DNA from: Erysipelotrichaceae bacterium NK3D112 | GTDB lineage: Bacteria > Bacillota_I > Bacilli_A > Erysipelotrichales > Erysipelotrichaceae | Assembly (NCBI GenBank): GCA_000701725.1 | Contig: JNJQ01000011.1 | Span: 16,982 to 80,981 of the forward strand | Direction of reading: 5' to 3' | Length of the DNA: 64,000 nt | Shown: positions 17,608 through 27,686 of the stretch, piece after piece | Position numbering within the stretch: the stretch's first letter is position 1 | How the letters are laid out: each line of letters starts with the position of its first letter | Notes under the pieces: generated by a model | What the model was told of the DNA's origin: nothing | The model's database searches: none | What the model saw: the letters and a program-made list of their open reading frames with translations, nothing else | Program-made: the position numbers and the translations under genes

Positions 17608-19029
17608 TTATCGTGTGATGACTTCACACGGGATATCGAGGATCTTGGCAACCTTGAGAATGGTGTCAACATGTCTGCCGACTGCAGCTGCCATATGATG
17701 GGTGGGACCTGCCTCGCTCCATCTGTTGACGAATTCTCTTGCGCCGCATGTGAAGCGTGTGCGCATGTTTGTATCACCGAATGTGAAGATCGGTCCTTCC
17801 TCATTGACGCCTTCAGCTGCGACAAACTTGAAGTGTCCGTCTCGGTCCTGGGTGATCGCAAGATATGTGACATCGCCAACCGGAGGATAGAACTGGGTCA
17901 GATAGCCGCCGCCTGTCTTGCCATGGAAGACCGGAACGATCTTCATGGTCGGCTTGCGCGCCTGGCTGATTGCCGCGTCGCCGCTGCCGGAATGGCCGAT
18001 GATGCAGATGTCCTCATTGAAGTCGATGGAATACATTTCGGAAAGCTGGCCTGTGCCGGCAATGGTTTTGAGGATGGACATTGCCATGGCAACCTTGATG
18101 TCGCCTTCAACCGCGCAGGCTGTACCCTGCTTGATCAGCATGGAGAATGCCGGGATCAGCATGGAGTCAAGCTTGCCGGCAACACCCTGGGCAAATCCGT
18201 CATAGTGCGAAGCGACGAGACCCAGCTGTTCATCCTTGACCCACTGCTCAAAGGCAACGACATATCTGGCCATATCCCAGACCTTTTCAATGGTTCCGCC
18301 GCCTTCGATCTCAAATGTGTCGAGGATATCCTGCGCCTTGGCGCGGATCGCATCCTCATCGGTGATATCATCAGCGATTGCCCACATCTTTTCCCAGTCG
18401 AACTGTTTTGTGTAGACAAACATTCTGTGATAGAGATTTGTCTCATCGATGTAGAGGTCCATCATGCCCGGATACGGTCTGCCGATCTGGGCAAGGTTGG
18501 TGTCACGGAATCTTCTTCTGACCTGGGCAGCACGGCACCAGTCCTCGATTTCCTTCTGAACTTCGGGATCTCCGCCTTCGACAACACCGGTGATGACCGC
18601 ATGTCTTTTGCCTGCTCTTTCCAGGTCCGCGACCATTTCGCCGACCGCGCCGCACGCATAGAGCTCACCGAGCCACTTGGGTGTGTCTGTGTTTGCGTAA
18701 TCCGGCGCCTTGAGCTTCTGCACATTGACCAGAACAACCGGAACGTTGAGGTCTCTGACAGCCGGCAGCATATTATAGCTTGTCGCATATGTCAGCAGCT
18801 GCATGATCACAAGGTCAACATCCGCCGCGCGGAATTTGTCACCGGCAGCCTGGGACTGTTCCTTGGTGGTGACCATACCGCCGTCGATCAGTTCAACGGT
18901 GTCGGGAATTGTCTTCTTGAATGCTTCATACTGCGCTTTGAATTCGGGAACGAGCTGTGGGAACTGGGGCAGATACGCCTGCAATGCGATGGAGAATACA
19001 CCGACTCTCGCTTTGGTTTCAACTAACAT
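17608..19029 (-). CDS. L-fucose/L-arabinose isomerase family protein, probable rhamnose-pathway isomerase
   Basis: 473-residue cytoplasmic sugar isomerase of the fucose/arabinose isomerase fold. Family hallmarks are a Rossmann-like N-terminal half, a central ACAVEGDIKVAMAM segment supplying an acidic metal ligand, GHSGSGDA, and a C-terminal barrel with GGGYLTQFYPP. It follows rhaD by 14 bases in the rhaB-rhaD operon, where an aldose-ketose isomerase is the one missing step (L-rhamnose to L-rhamnulose). No RhaA-type isomerase is present in the window, so this protein probably fills that role. The family is certain; rhamnose specificity is inference. Start has a GAGGAG site. Confidence 0.85.
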   Translation of the reverse strand: MLVETKARVGVFSIALQAYLPQFPQLVPEFKAQYEAFKKTIPDTVELIDGGMVTTKEQSQAAGDKFRAADVDLVIMQLLTYATSYNMLPAVRDLNVPVVLVNVQKLKAPDYANTDTPKWLGELYACGAVGEMVADLERAGKRHAVITGVVEGGDPEVQKEIEDWCRAAQVRRRFRDTNLAQIGRPYPGMMDLYIDETNLYHRMFVYTKQFDWEKMWAIADDITDEDAIRAKAQDILDTFEIEGGGTIEKVWDMARYVVAFEQWVKDEQLGLVASHYDGFAQGVAGKLDSMLIPAFSMLIKQGTACAVEGDIKVAMAMSILKTIAGTGQLSEMYSIDFNEDICIIGHSGSGDAAISQARKPTMKIVPVFHGKTGGGYLTQFYPPVGDVTYLAITQDRDGHFKFVAAEGVNEEGPIFTFGDTNMRTRFTCGAREFVNRWSEAGPTHHMAAAVGRHVDTILKVAKILDIPCEVITR

Positions 19030-19043
19030 GTTCTCTCTCCTCT

Positions 19044-19874
19044 TCAGTCTTTTTCGTAAAGGAATTCCTCAGGCAGTGTGACATTGAAGTCCTTTGCCAG
19101 ATCTCTGAAATTCTGCGGTGTGATGGTCTGCAGCTTTGTCGGCGACATGCTTAATACCTTGACAAGGATTTCCGCTGACTTCTCAGCTGTATGCATGAGA
19201 CCGAATGTTGTGTCAAAGTCCGGACCGCTGGCAAACATGCCATGGTGGGCCCAGATCGCAAGATCATATTTTTTCATGAGTTCACTGGTCGCAACCGCAA
19301 TATCGCGTCCGCCCGGAACCATCCATCCGACAACGCCGACGCCATCCGGGAAGACAACCGGACACTCGGTGGCCATTTCCCAGAGTTCTCTGGAGAAGAC
19401 TCTGTCCTCAAGGGGCAAAACGAATGTCAGGGCGATGATGTTGGTTGTATGGGCATGATAGATAACTCTGTGCGCACCATTGCTGGCGATCTTTTTGACC
19501 TCATGGTTCATCAGATGGCTGGGCAGTTCGCTGGTCGGTCTGCCGCCGTTGACCAGTCCCCAGAGAATTCTGTAATTCTCACCCTTGTCATCCAGTTCGA
19601 TGATGCATGATGTGTCTGCCGGATCCAGGATCACATTGCGGAAGTACTTGCCGGAGCCTGTGACCATGAAGTATTCATTGGCAAGGGCGGGAACGCTTGT
19701 GCCGATCGGCTTCCATTCGGAAGGCTCATGGAAATATTCTCTGACTTCCTCGACCTCTTCCGGTTTGATGCGGTAGGAAAGATTTCCGCCGTTTCTCTCA
19801 TGCCAGCCCTGCAGCCAGCCGTCATTGCACATTCTGACAAATCCGTTAACAAACTTTACATCTGTGATACTCAT
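19044..19874 (-). CDS. rhaD: Rhamnulose-1-phosphate aldolase
   Basis: 276-residue class II aldolase that splits L-rhamnulose 1-phosphate into dihydroxyacetone phosphate and L-lactaldehyde. The signature N-terminus (GWxxGWHERNGGNLSYRI) and the zinc ligands (HAH in VIYHAHTTNI, His in WAHHGMF) are intact, with the catalytic Glu in the central part expected of RhaD. Its ATG overlaps the rhaB stop by 4 bases, so translation is coupled. AGGAGG site upstream. Confidence 0.94.
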   Translation of the reverse strand: MSITDVKFVNGFVRMCNDGWLQGWHERNGGNLSYRIKPEEVEEVREYFHEPSEWKPIGTSVPALANEYFMVTGSGKYFRNVILDPADTSCIIELDDKGENYRILWGLVNGGRPTSELPSHLMNHEVKKIASNGAHRVIYHAHTTNIIALTFVLPLEDRVFSRELWEMATECPVVFPDGVGVVGWMVPGGRDIAVATSELMKKYDLAIWAHHGMFASGPDFDTTFGLMHTAEKSAEILVKVLSMSPTKLQTITPQNFRDLAKDFNVTLPEEFLYEKD

Positions 19875-21295
19875 CTCGGCTTTACCTCCTTGATTTCAAA
19901 GCTCTCTCTGATGATATTTCTTGCCTCGGCCAGTGAGCCGATTTCTTTTTCCGTGATCATCTGCACAAGCAGATTTCCAAGCGCGGTTCCTTCGGTGGGA
20001 CCGGCGTAAACTGTGAGTTTTGTCGCGTCCGCGGTCATCTGGTTCAGATACATGTCCTGACTGCCGCCGCCGACGATATTCATTGAAGTGTATTTCTTTC
20101 CGGTCAGTTTTTCCAGGGATTCAACCGCCCTTCTGTAATCATCCGCAAGCGATGTGTAGACTGTCCGCATCACCTGTCCGGTTGTTTCGGGAACCGGCTG
20201 ATCCGTATCGGCGCATGCCTGTTTCACTTCCGCGATCATTGATGAAGGAGCCAGGAAGCGGTTGTCATCCACATCCACGCAGGCATGGAAATCACTTGCT
20301 TCTTCAGCGGCTTTGATCAGATCCGGGAATGAGGGAAGATTTCCGTTTTCATCTTTCAGTTCACGTCTGATATTCTGGATCATCCATAATCCCATGATGT
20401 TTTTCAGATAGCGGAAGCGATATTCATAGCCGCCTTCATTGGTGAAGTTCTGCGCCATGGAGGCAGCGTTTGTGATCGGTTCTTTGTTTTCAACCCCAAG
20501 CAGGCTCCATGTGCCGCTGGAAAGGAATACCGCGTTGTCATCCTTTGCCGGCACCGCAAGATAGGCGCTGCCGGTGTCATGGGTGGCGGGAAGGATCACT
20601 TTGAGATTAAGTCCGGTTTTTTCGATTGTTTCCGGACTGAAGTCTCCAAGCACGGTTCCCGGAACAGAGATCTTTTCAAAGATCTTTTCCGGCAGGCCAA
20701 GCTTTGCGATCAGTTCATAATCCCAGTCTTTACTCTCTGCATTGACCAGAGCGGTTGAGGAGGCGTTGGTATATTCCTGCGCTTTGATTCCGGTCAGCAG
20801 GTAATTCAGATAATCCGGTATCATCAGCATTCTTTCAGCCTTCTCAAGCTGTTCGGGATGTTCCTTTTTGAGGGCGAGCAATTGATAAGCGGTATTGAAT
20901 TTCTGATACTGGATGCCGCATCTGGAATAATGTTCCTCAAATGTGAGGATGCCCTTGTTTTCCAGTTCCTCACGAATATGATCGGTTCTGTTGTCACGGT
21001 AGGCCACCGCATCGCCGATCCGCTTTCCTTCGCCATCAAGCAGGACATAATCGACCGCCCAGGTGTCAATGCCCATGGTTTCAGGGGTATATCCCTGCAC
21101 ACCGCACTGTCTGATTCCTTCAAACACTTCCGCGGCCAGATGATCAATGTCCCAGCAGAGATGTCCGTTTTTTTCAATGAGTCTGTTCTCAAAACGATAG
21201 ATTTCCTTCAGCTGCAGTTTTCCTTCTTCCATCCATCCGAGGATGTGTCTGCCGCTTGAGGCACCGATGTCAACGGCAAGATGATAAATATTCAT
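19871..21295 (-). CDS. rhaB: Rhamnulokinase
   Basis: 474-residue FGGY-family carbohydrate kinase that phosphorylates L-rhamnulose at O1. The N-terminus has the ATPase fold signature DIGASSGRHILG, characteristic of rhamnulokinases, and the central region has GIDTWAVDYVLLD and the substrate loop DHDTGSAYLAVP-type motif. The C-terminal half has NIVGGGSQD. Start is the ATG behind GGAGG; an upstream extension is not supported. First gene of rhaB-rhaD-isomerase, divergent from the AraC regulator at 21419. Confidence 0.94.
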   Translation of the reverse strand: MNIYHLAVDIGASSGRHILGWMEEGKLQLKEIYRFENRLIEKNGHLCWDIDHLAAEVFEGIRQCGVQGYTPETMGIDTWAVDYVLLDGEGKRIGDAVAYRDNRTDHIREELENKGILTFEEHYSRCGIQYQKFNTAYQLLALKKEHPEQLEKAERMLMIPDYLNYLLTGIKAQEYTNASSTALVNAESKDWDYELIAKLGLPEKIFEKISVPGTVLGDFSPETIEKTGLNLKVILPATHDTGSAYLAVPAKDDNAVFLSSGTWSLLGVENKEPITNAASMAQNFTNEGGYEYRFRYLKNIMGLWMIQNIRRELKDENGNLPSFPDLIKAAEEASDFHACVDVDDNRFLAPSSMIAEVKQACADTDQPVPETTGQVMRTVYTSLADDYRRAVESLEKLTGKKYTSMNIVGGGSQDMYLNQMTADATKLTVYAGPTEGTALGNLLVQMITEKEIGSLAEARNIIRESFEIKEVKPR

Positions 21296-21418
21296 TCTTG
21301 TGATCCTCCGTTTTTTGATCTGTTTCTTTCTTACATACTCAATATAGTTGGTTATGTAATATAATTCCATTGTGTTAAGTGCACTGTTTTTTTGAAATAG
21401 TCCACTGGAGGAAAACCG

Positions 21419-22288
21419 ATGCTCACTTACAATCTCGATATCGAACGGGGAAGTTTATGGCTGCGCACCACGCCCAATGAATTCGCCCTCGCGCAGCCCT
21501 ATTACTGCACCGAGGCGGGCATCTTCTATGCCCATGAACAATTCAACACAAAGCGGGATTTCAAGGATTCCTGGCTTCTTTTCTATACCATTGAGGGCTG
21601 CGGCATCATTGAGCAGAATGGCGTGAATATCCATCTGAAAGAAAATGAGGCGCTGTTTCTCAACTGCCGCTTTCCGCAGTCTTATTACACCGATCCGGAG
21701 ACAGGAAAATGGACACACTATTGGGCACATATTGACGGCAGCGGCATTGCGGGACTGGAGAGTCTTCTGATCCCCGAGCGCAGAATCAGCGCGTTTGTGA
21801 CCAAGCGGTCCGTCTTTGAGGAGCAGTTCAACCGGCTGCTCAGGGATCTGGAAAACACATCCGCCAATACGATCATTTCAGAAAGTCTTGTGATTCATTC
21901 CATGCTCAGCGATCTTGTGCTGCGCAATTCGGTATCCTATTCCGCCAATCAGCAATTGATCATGAAAACGGCGGATCATCTGTCCGCCCATTACAATGAG
22001 CCCTTTGAACTGGATAGCCTGTTGAAGATGGCAAATATGTCAAAGTCCTATTACATGAGACTCTTTCGGCAATATATGGGAACCACGCCATACAATTACA
22101 TGCTCAATGTGAGAATCACAAGGGCAAAAGAACTGCTTGAGATCACCGACAAGACCATTCATGAGATCGCCATGGAAACAGGTTTCTCCGATGATGCGGC
22201 CTTTTCCACCAGATTCAGCGCGATTGTGAAAACCTCACCATTGAAATACCGGCATGAAGCCATCACGAAAATACAGAACCACCGTTAA
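21419..22288 (+). CDS. AraC family regulator, probable rhamnose-operon activator
   Basis: 289-residue transcription factor with an N-terminal cupin-like sensor (FYTIEGCGIIEQNG, then ENEALFLNCRFPQSYYT, HYWAHIDG) and a C-terminal double HTH (residues about 190-285) ending in GFSDDAAFSTRFSAIVKTSPLKYR. It is divergent from rhaB across about 120 bases, typical of a RhaS-like activator. GGAGG precedes the start. Specific ligand inferred, not shown. Confidence 0.9.
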   Translation: MLTYNLDIERGSLWLRTTPNEFALAQPYYCTEAGIFYAHEQFNTKRDFKDSWLLFYTIEGCGIIEQNGVNIHLKENEALFLNCRFPQSYYTDPETGKWTHYWAHIDGSGIAGLESLLIPERRISAFVTKRSVFEEQFNRLLRDLENTSANTIISESLVIHSMLSDLVLRNSVSYSANQQLIMKTADHLSAHYNEPFELDSLLKMANMSKSYYMRLFRQYMGTTPYNYMLNVRITRAKELLEITDKTIHEIAMETGFSDDAAFSTRFSAIVKTSPLKYRHEAITKIQNHR

Positions 22289-22326
22289 GAAAAGCTCTGT
22301 TTTCCAACTGGAGAACAGAGCTTTTT
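22289..22326. terminator. Bidirectional terminator
   Basis: AAAGCTCTGTT/AACAGAGCTTT stem with flanking A and T runs between convergent AraC (+) and MATE (-) genes. Confidence 0.85.
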
Positions 22327-22336
22327 CAGAATCACT

Positions 22337-23716
22337 TTATGCTTCGGCAGGTGCGGGAGCGGATGCGCGTGACTTCCAGGCACCGGAATAAAGATAGACA
22401 CTTCCGATGAAGAACGGAACGGTGCCGGCAAAGGCATTGCCGTACCAGAAGCCGAAAATGCCCATTTTGAAGGTGACGCCAAGCAATAATGCCAGACCGA
22501 TTCTGCAGATGATGCCATCAAGCAATGCAACAGTCAGATTCAGCTTGGAATTGCCGGAACCGTTGATCAGGGCAAAGTTTGCGGGTCTCAGACAGGCGCC
22601 GAGATACTGGATCATCGCTACAGGGATATAGCTGACCGCCATGGCAAGAACAGCCGGATCATTCGAGAAGAGACCAAATAGCCATTCGGGATGGAATGCG
22701 GTAATGATCGCAAAGATGGATGTCGGGATTGCCACGATCCATAATGCATTGTAAACAATCAGCGGAACACGCTTGATCTTTCCTGCGCCAAGCGCCTGGG
22801 CAACCATCGCGCCTCCGGCTGAGGAGATTGCCTGGGAAACGACACCGATCATGCCTTCAAGCTTTCGAGCAACGCCGGTGACCGCAACCGCGGTGGTTCC
22901 GTATGTGTTGATGTAGGAATTGACAAACAGCATGGAGAATGTGACCGCCGCAGACTGGATGACCATCGGGATACCGAGGGAAATCAATGGCTGAATCACT
23001 TCACCGGAAATCCGGAAATGTTCCGGCTTGAAATCGAAGTGGATCTGTTCCCTGTTCTTGTAAAGAAGCCTGAGTGCGAAGATAAAGCTGACCGCCTGGC
23101 CGATAACTGTTGCCAGGGCCGCACCCATCGGACCCATTTTGAGTGGTCCGACAAAGAGAATGTCAAGAACGATATTGATGACGGAAGCGATGGCGATGAA
23201 CTGGAACGGATGCTTGGAATCGCCCATACCTCTGAGGACTGCGGAGACAAGGTTGTATCCGTAGATGAAGATGATTCCGTATACACAGGTGACCGCATAC
23301 TGTCTTGTGTATTCATAAATATCGGCCGGTGTGTTGAGCCAGTTGATAATGCCTTTGTAAGACAACAGGAAGATGATCATGATGATCACAGCCAGGCTCA
23401 TCAGAAGCGTGAACAGAGTGCCGACCATCAGACCGACCTTGTCCCTTCTGTTTTCACCGACATATCTGGAAATGAGAATCTGGCCGGCATTGGAAAGTCC
23501 CATGGCGACGAAAGTGATCAGCTGCAGCACTTCACCGCCGATTGAAACAGCGGAAAGACCTTGGGTGCCGACAAACCGTCCGACGACGATCATATCGACC
23601 ATGTTATATACCATCTGCAGTAAACCTGACAGAAGCAGCGGCAATGCGAATCTGATCAGTGTGCCGGGAACGCTTCCGGTTGTCAGATCGCGGATCAGTT
23701 CTTTTTTCTGACTCAT
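22337..23716 (-). CDS. MATE family efflux protein
   Basis: 459-residue membrane protein with twelve hydrophobic helices in two repeats, as in the MATE (NorM/DinF-like) drug/cation antiporters. The N-terminus (GSVPGTLIRFALPLLLSGLLQ) and the central VVGRFVGTQGLSAVSIG segment are typical. It exports cationic drugs or metabolites using ion gradients in the family; substrate unknown. It is transcribed alone, without an adjacent regulator. Confidence 0.92.
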   Translation of the reverse strand: MSQKKELIRDLTTGSVPGTLIRFALPLLLSGLLQMVYNMVDMIVVGRFVGTQGLSAVSIGGEVLQLITFVAMGLSNAGQILISRYVGENRRDKVGLMVGTLFTLLMSLAVIIMIIFLLSYKGIINWLNTPADIYEYTRQYAVTCVYGIIFIYGYNLVSAVLRGMGDSKHPFQFIAIASVINIVLDILFVGPLKMGPMGAALATVIGQAVSFIFALRLLYKNREQIHFDFKPEHFRISGEVIQPLISLGIPMVIQSAAVTFSMLFVNSYINTYGTTAVAVTGVARKLEGMIGVVSQAISSAGGAMVAQALGAGKIKRVPLIVYNALWIVAIPTSIFAIITAFHPEWLFGLFSNDPAVLAMAVSYIPVAMIQYLGACLRPANFALINGSGNSKLNLTVALLDGIICRIGLALLLGVTFKMGIFGFWYGNAFAGTVPFFIGSVYLYSGAWKSRASAPAPAEA

Positions 23717-23822
23717 ATTTACACCCTTCCTCTCTTTTGATACCGGTATATCTTAACATGAACGCGGGGATATCCGCCCCGCTTATCATCATTTCACAGA
23801 TACATTTTTTACGGGTGGGCAG

Positions 23823-23848
23823 AGAAAAACCGGGGAGCTGTCCCCGGT
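23823..23848 (-). terminator. Terminator after ABC permease
   Basis: Minus-strand stem CCGGGGA/TCCCCGG followed by five T, just past the permease stop. Confidence 0.85.
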
Positions 23849-23861
23849 GATTGAATGTTCT

Positions 23862-25190
23862 TTACGCCAGCTCGTGCAGAACCGAACGTCTGTAATAGAG
23901 AATGCTCACCCCATAGCAGATGGCCATCGGAATGATCATGAAGAGAATCAATAATCCCGCATATCCGATACTCATGGAGCCGTGGATGATCATCGAGATG
24001 AAGATGTTGACAAGATACAGCAATGCGACTGCCAGAATAGAAAGATAGAGCAGCGTGACTTCACGGAAGATGATCTTTTCACGCTCTTCCTTCACATAGC
24101 CGATCTGATCAAGCGTCATGAAATATTTCTTTCTGGAATAGGCCTCGGTGGAGAACTTGAACATGATTGCCATGGAGAGCAGCACATTCATGACCACATA
24201 GGAAAGCAGTGAGAGCATCATTTCCAGATCGGTTGTGTTCCTGCCGAGAATGACCGATATCAGCAATACCGCACAGATCAGAAAGAGAATGATATTGGAG
24301 CGCAGGATGGTCAGATCGGTACGGTAGAAACCAAGCACTGCGACTGCCTGCGGATCGCTGGTCTTCTTTTCCATGGTCAGCTTGTTGATCTCGGGCACAA
24401 TCACATTGGGCACACCGATATAGAAGCCCAGCATGCCAATCAGAGAAAGCGCGAGTGTCATGTCACGGTTGAGATGGATCAGAATCAGCGGCGCGATAAA
24501 GAGAATCAGACTGATAACGCGGCGGGTGTTCGCTCCTGCCACCTTTCTTCTTTCCCTCTCTTTTTTTCTTTCCGCCTTTTCAGCTTCGGTGAGCAGCCAG
24601 TTGTCATCGATCATACTGACCCCGGAAAGCGGATTGATCAGCTGTCTCTCATTCATCAGCATGGATGCGGAATTTCTGTAAGCGAAGCTGAGGTTCAGAT
24701 AGGTTGTCCAGAATACCACCGCGCCAAGAATGACCATGGTGGTTCCGACCGCGGCCGGATAAATGCCGATCACAAACTCGCTGTGCAGCATGGTCGAAAT
24801 GATCACGTTGAGTATGGGTACCATGATGACGGCGCCAACGATGCCCACAGGCACCGCAATCAGCAATAATACAAATGTCTGCACGAGCAGATAGGCTGCC
24901 AGCTGCATGAATGTGGCACCGCATACCAGTCTGACCGCAAGCTCCTTCGCCTTGTTTTTGATGAAGAAGTCATTGGCAAAGAAGATAATGATCAGACAGA
25001 CCGCAACGACGAAGATGGTGACGATCGTGACCGTGTCATTGTTGTTGTCCACCCATGTGAAACCGAGTTCACTCATTGAAATATTGAAAAACAGAAACAC
25101 GAACATCGAAGTCAGCACGAAGGTCAGCCAGTAGAAGACGGCTTTGGCCGTGCTGTTTTTCAATGATCTGAGTGCGTCTTTGAAAATCAT
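23862..25190 (-). CDS. FtsX-type ABC transporter permease
   Basis: 442-residue membrane protein of the FtsX/MacB/BceB superfamily. The N-terminal segment MIFKDALRSLKNSTAKAVFYW followed by a helix and a group of four helices, then a polar loop (residues 205-230, rich in Lys and Arg), and further helices in the C-terminal half fit a short BceB-like permease without a large extracellular sensor domain. It follows its ATPase gene by 38 bases. Such pairs commonly handle peptide antibiotics or lipoproteins. No two-component system is adjacent, so the antibiotic-sensing version is not supported here. Confidence 0.78.
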   Translation of the reverse strand: MIFKDALRSLKNSTAKAVFYWLTFVLTSMFVFLFFNISMSELGFTWVDNNNDTVTIVTIFVVAVCLIIIFFANDFFIKNKAKELAVRLVCGATFMQLAAYLLVQTFVLLLIAVPVGIVGAVIMVPILNVIISTMLHSEFVIGIYPAAVGTTMVILGAVVFWTTYLNLSFAYRNSASMLMNERQLINPLSGVSMIDDNWLLTEAEKAERKKERERRKVAGANTRRVISLILFIAPLILIHLNRDMTLALSLIGMLGFYIGVPNVIVPEINKLTMEKKTSDPQAVAVLGFYRTDLTILRSNIILFLICAVLLISVILGRNTTDLEMMLSLLSYVVMNVLLSMAIMFKFSTEAYSRKKYFMTLDQIGYVKEEREKIIFREVTLLYLSILAVALLYLVNIFISMIIHGSMSIGYAGLLILFMIIPMAICYGVSILYYRRSVLHELA

Positions 25191-25228
25191 TGTTCAATCT
25201 CCCCCTTTCTTCAAAAGCATCTCAGGCA

Positions 25229-25999
25229 TCAGCCCTGAAGAATCTCTCTGGATTCGGCGGAGTTGATTTCGACGATCTTCTGGAAGTATTCGTCCTGGGT
25301 GAGATTTTCTCTGTCAAGAACGGTTTCAATGTTGCCGTCCTTGATATAGATCAGTCTTGAGGAATAGGAAGTGATCAGCGGATCATGGGTAACCATGACA
25401 ATGGTCACGCCGAAGTCCTTGTTGAGCATCTGCAGAATATTCATGAGCTCGCTGGAATTTTTCGAGTCAAGATTGCCGGTCGGCTCATCGGCGACGATGA
25501 TGCGGGGATGGTTGATCAGAGCACGGCAGATGGCAGCTCTTTGTCTCTGGCCGCCGGAGCACTCATTGGGGAACTTCTTCAGCAGTGTCACAATGTCCAT
25601 CTGCGTGGCGAGTTCTTTTACTCTTTCTTCAATCTTCTTCTGATCCACATGCGCCAGTGACAGCGGCATGGCAATATTCTCAAACATCGTGTGTGTATCC
25701 AGAAGGTTGAAATCCTGGAAAATGAAACCGAGATTCTGGAAACGGAAACGTCCGATCTCGTTGGAGCTCATTGATCTGACTTCACGGCCGTTGATATAAA
25801 CATGTCCGCTGGTGGGCAGATCAATCGTTGAAATATTATTGATAAACGTCGATTTTCCGCTGCCGGAAGGTCCCATGATGGCGACAAAATCCCCTTCATG
25901 AACCTGGAAATTGATGTCATGAAGCGCTTCAAACGCATTCGGGGTGTTATAGTTGTAAACCTTTTTGAGATTCTTTGCTTCAAGTACGATATCTGACAT
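25229..25999 (-). CDS. ABC transporter ATPase (MacB/BceA type)
   Basis: 256-residue ATPase with a complete set of motifs: Walker A GPSGSGKST, Q-loop, signature SGGQRQR, Walker B IIVADEPTGNLD and the switch His (THD). This is the LolD/MacB/BceA class that pairs with FtsX-like permeases. The start is at an ATG with GGAGG, and the promoter (TTGATT, 18 bases, TATAAT at 26023) places transcription start close to this ATG. Confidence 0.9.
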   Translation of the reverse strand: MSDIVLEAKNLKKVYNYNTPNAFEALHDINFQVHEGDFVAIMGPSGSGKSTFINNISTIDLPTSGHVYINGREVRSMSSNEIGRFRFQNLGFIFQDFNLLDTHTMFENIAMPLSLAHVDQKKIEERVKELATQMDIVTLLKKFPNECSGGQRQRAAICRALINHPRIIVADEPTGNLDSKNSSELMNILQMLNKDFGVTIVMVTHDPLITSYSSRLIYIKDGNIETVLDRENLTQDEYFQKIVEINSAESREILQG

Positions 26000-26022
26000 A
26001 TCCGCCTCCGTAGTACGGGTCA

Positions 26023-26052
26023 ATTATATTTGTTTGCACAATCGTGAATCAA
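26023..26052 (-). promoter_or_regulatory. Promoter of the FtsX-type ABC operon
   Basis: Minus-strand TTGATT and TATAAT boxes 18 bases apart; the -10 is at 26023-26028. Confidence 0.65.
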
Positions 26053-26091
26053 GCCTATTGTTACCCTTTTCATTAATTATGACGGAGTCAG

Positions 26092-26130
26092 AAAAAAGAA
26101 GCCTGCACATTTGCAATCCATGCAGGCTTC
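26092..26130 (-). terminator. Terminator after GH1 gene
   Basis: Minus-strand 9-bp stem AAGCCTGCA/TGCAGGCTT followed by CTTTTTTC. Confidence 0.85.
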
Positions 26131-26151
26131 CCATCGGTCATGTAATTGTGT

Positions 26152-27602
<1,451 letters not shown>

Positions 27603-27626
27603 CTATACCATATCACCGCTCAATTT

Positions 27627-27650
27627 AGGCATGTCCCCTCTCACATGCCT
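27627..27650 (-). repeat. 8-bp inverted repeat between sulfatase and GH1 genes
   Basis: Arms AGGCATGT and ACATGCCT surround an 8-base loop, with no T run. Probably an mRNA hairpin separating the two coding parts. Confidence 0.5.
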
Positions 27651-27686
27651 GATCCGAAAAAAACTGCATGGATATGGGATTTTCTG

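Noticed and set aside
17671..19026. A 451-codon open frame antisense to the isomerase
   Set aside because: It mirrors the isomerase in the other strand; the isomerase has clear family motifs and a good RBS, and the antisense frame has neither.
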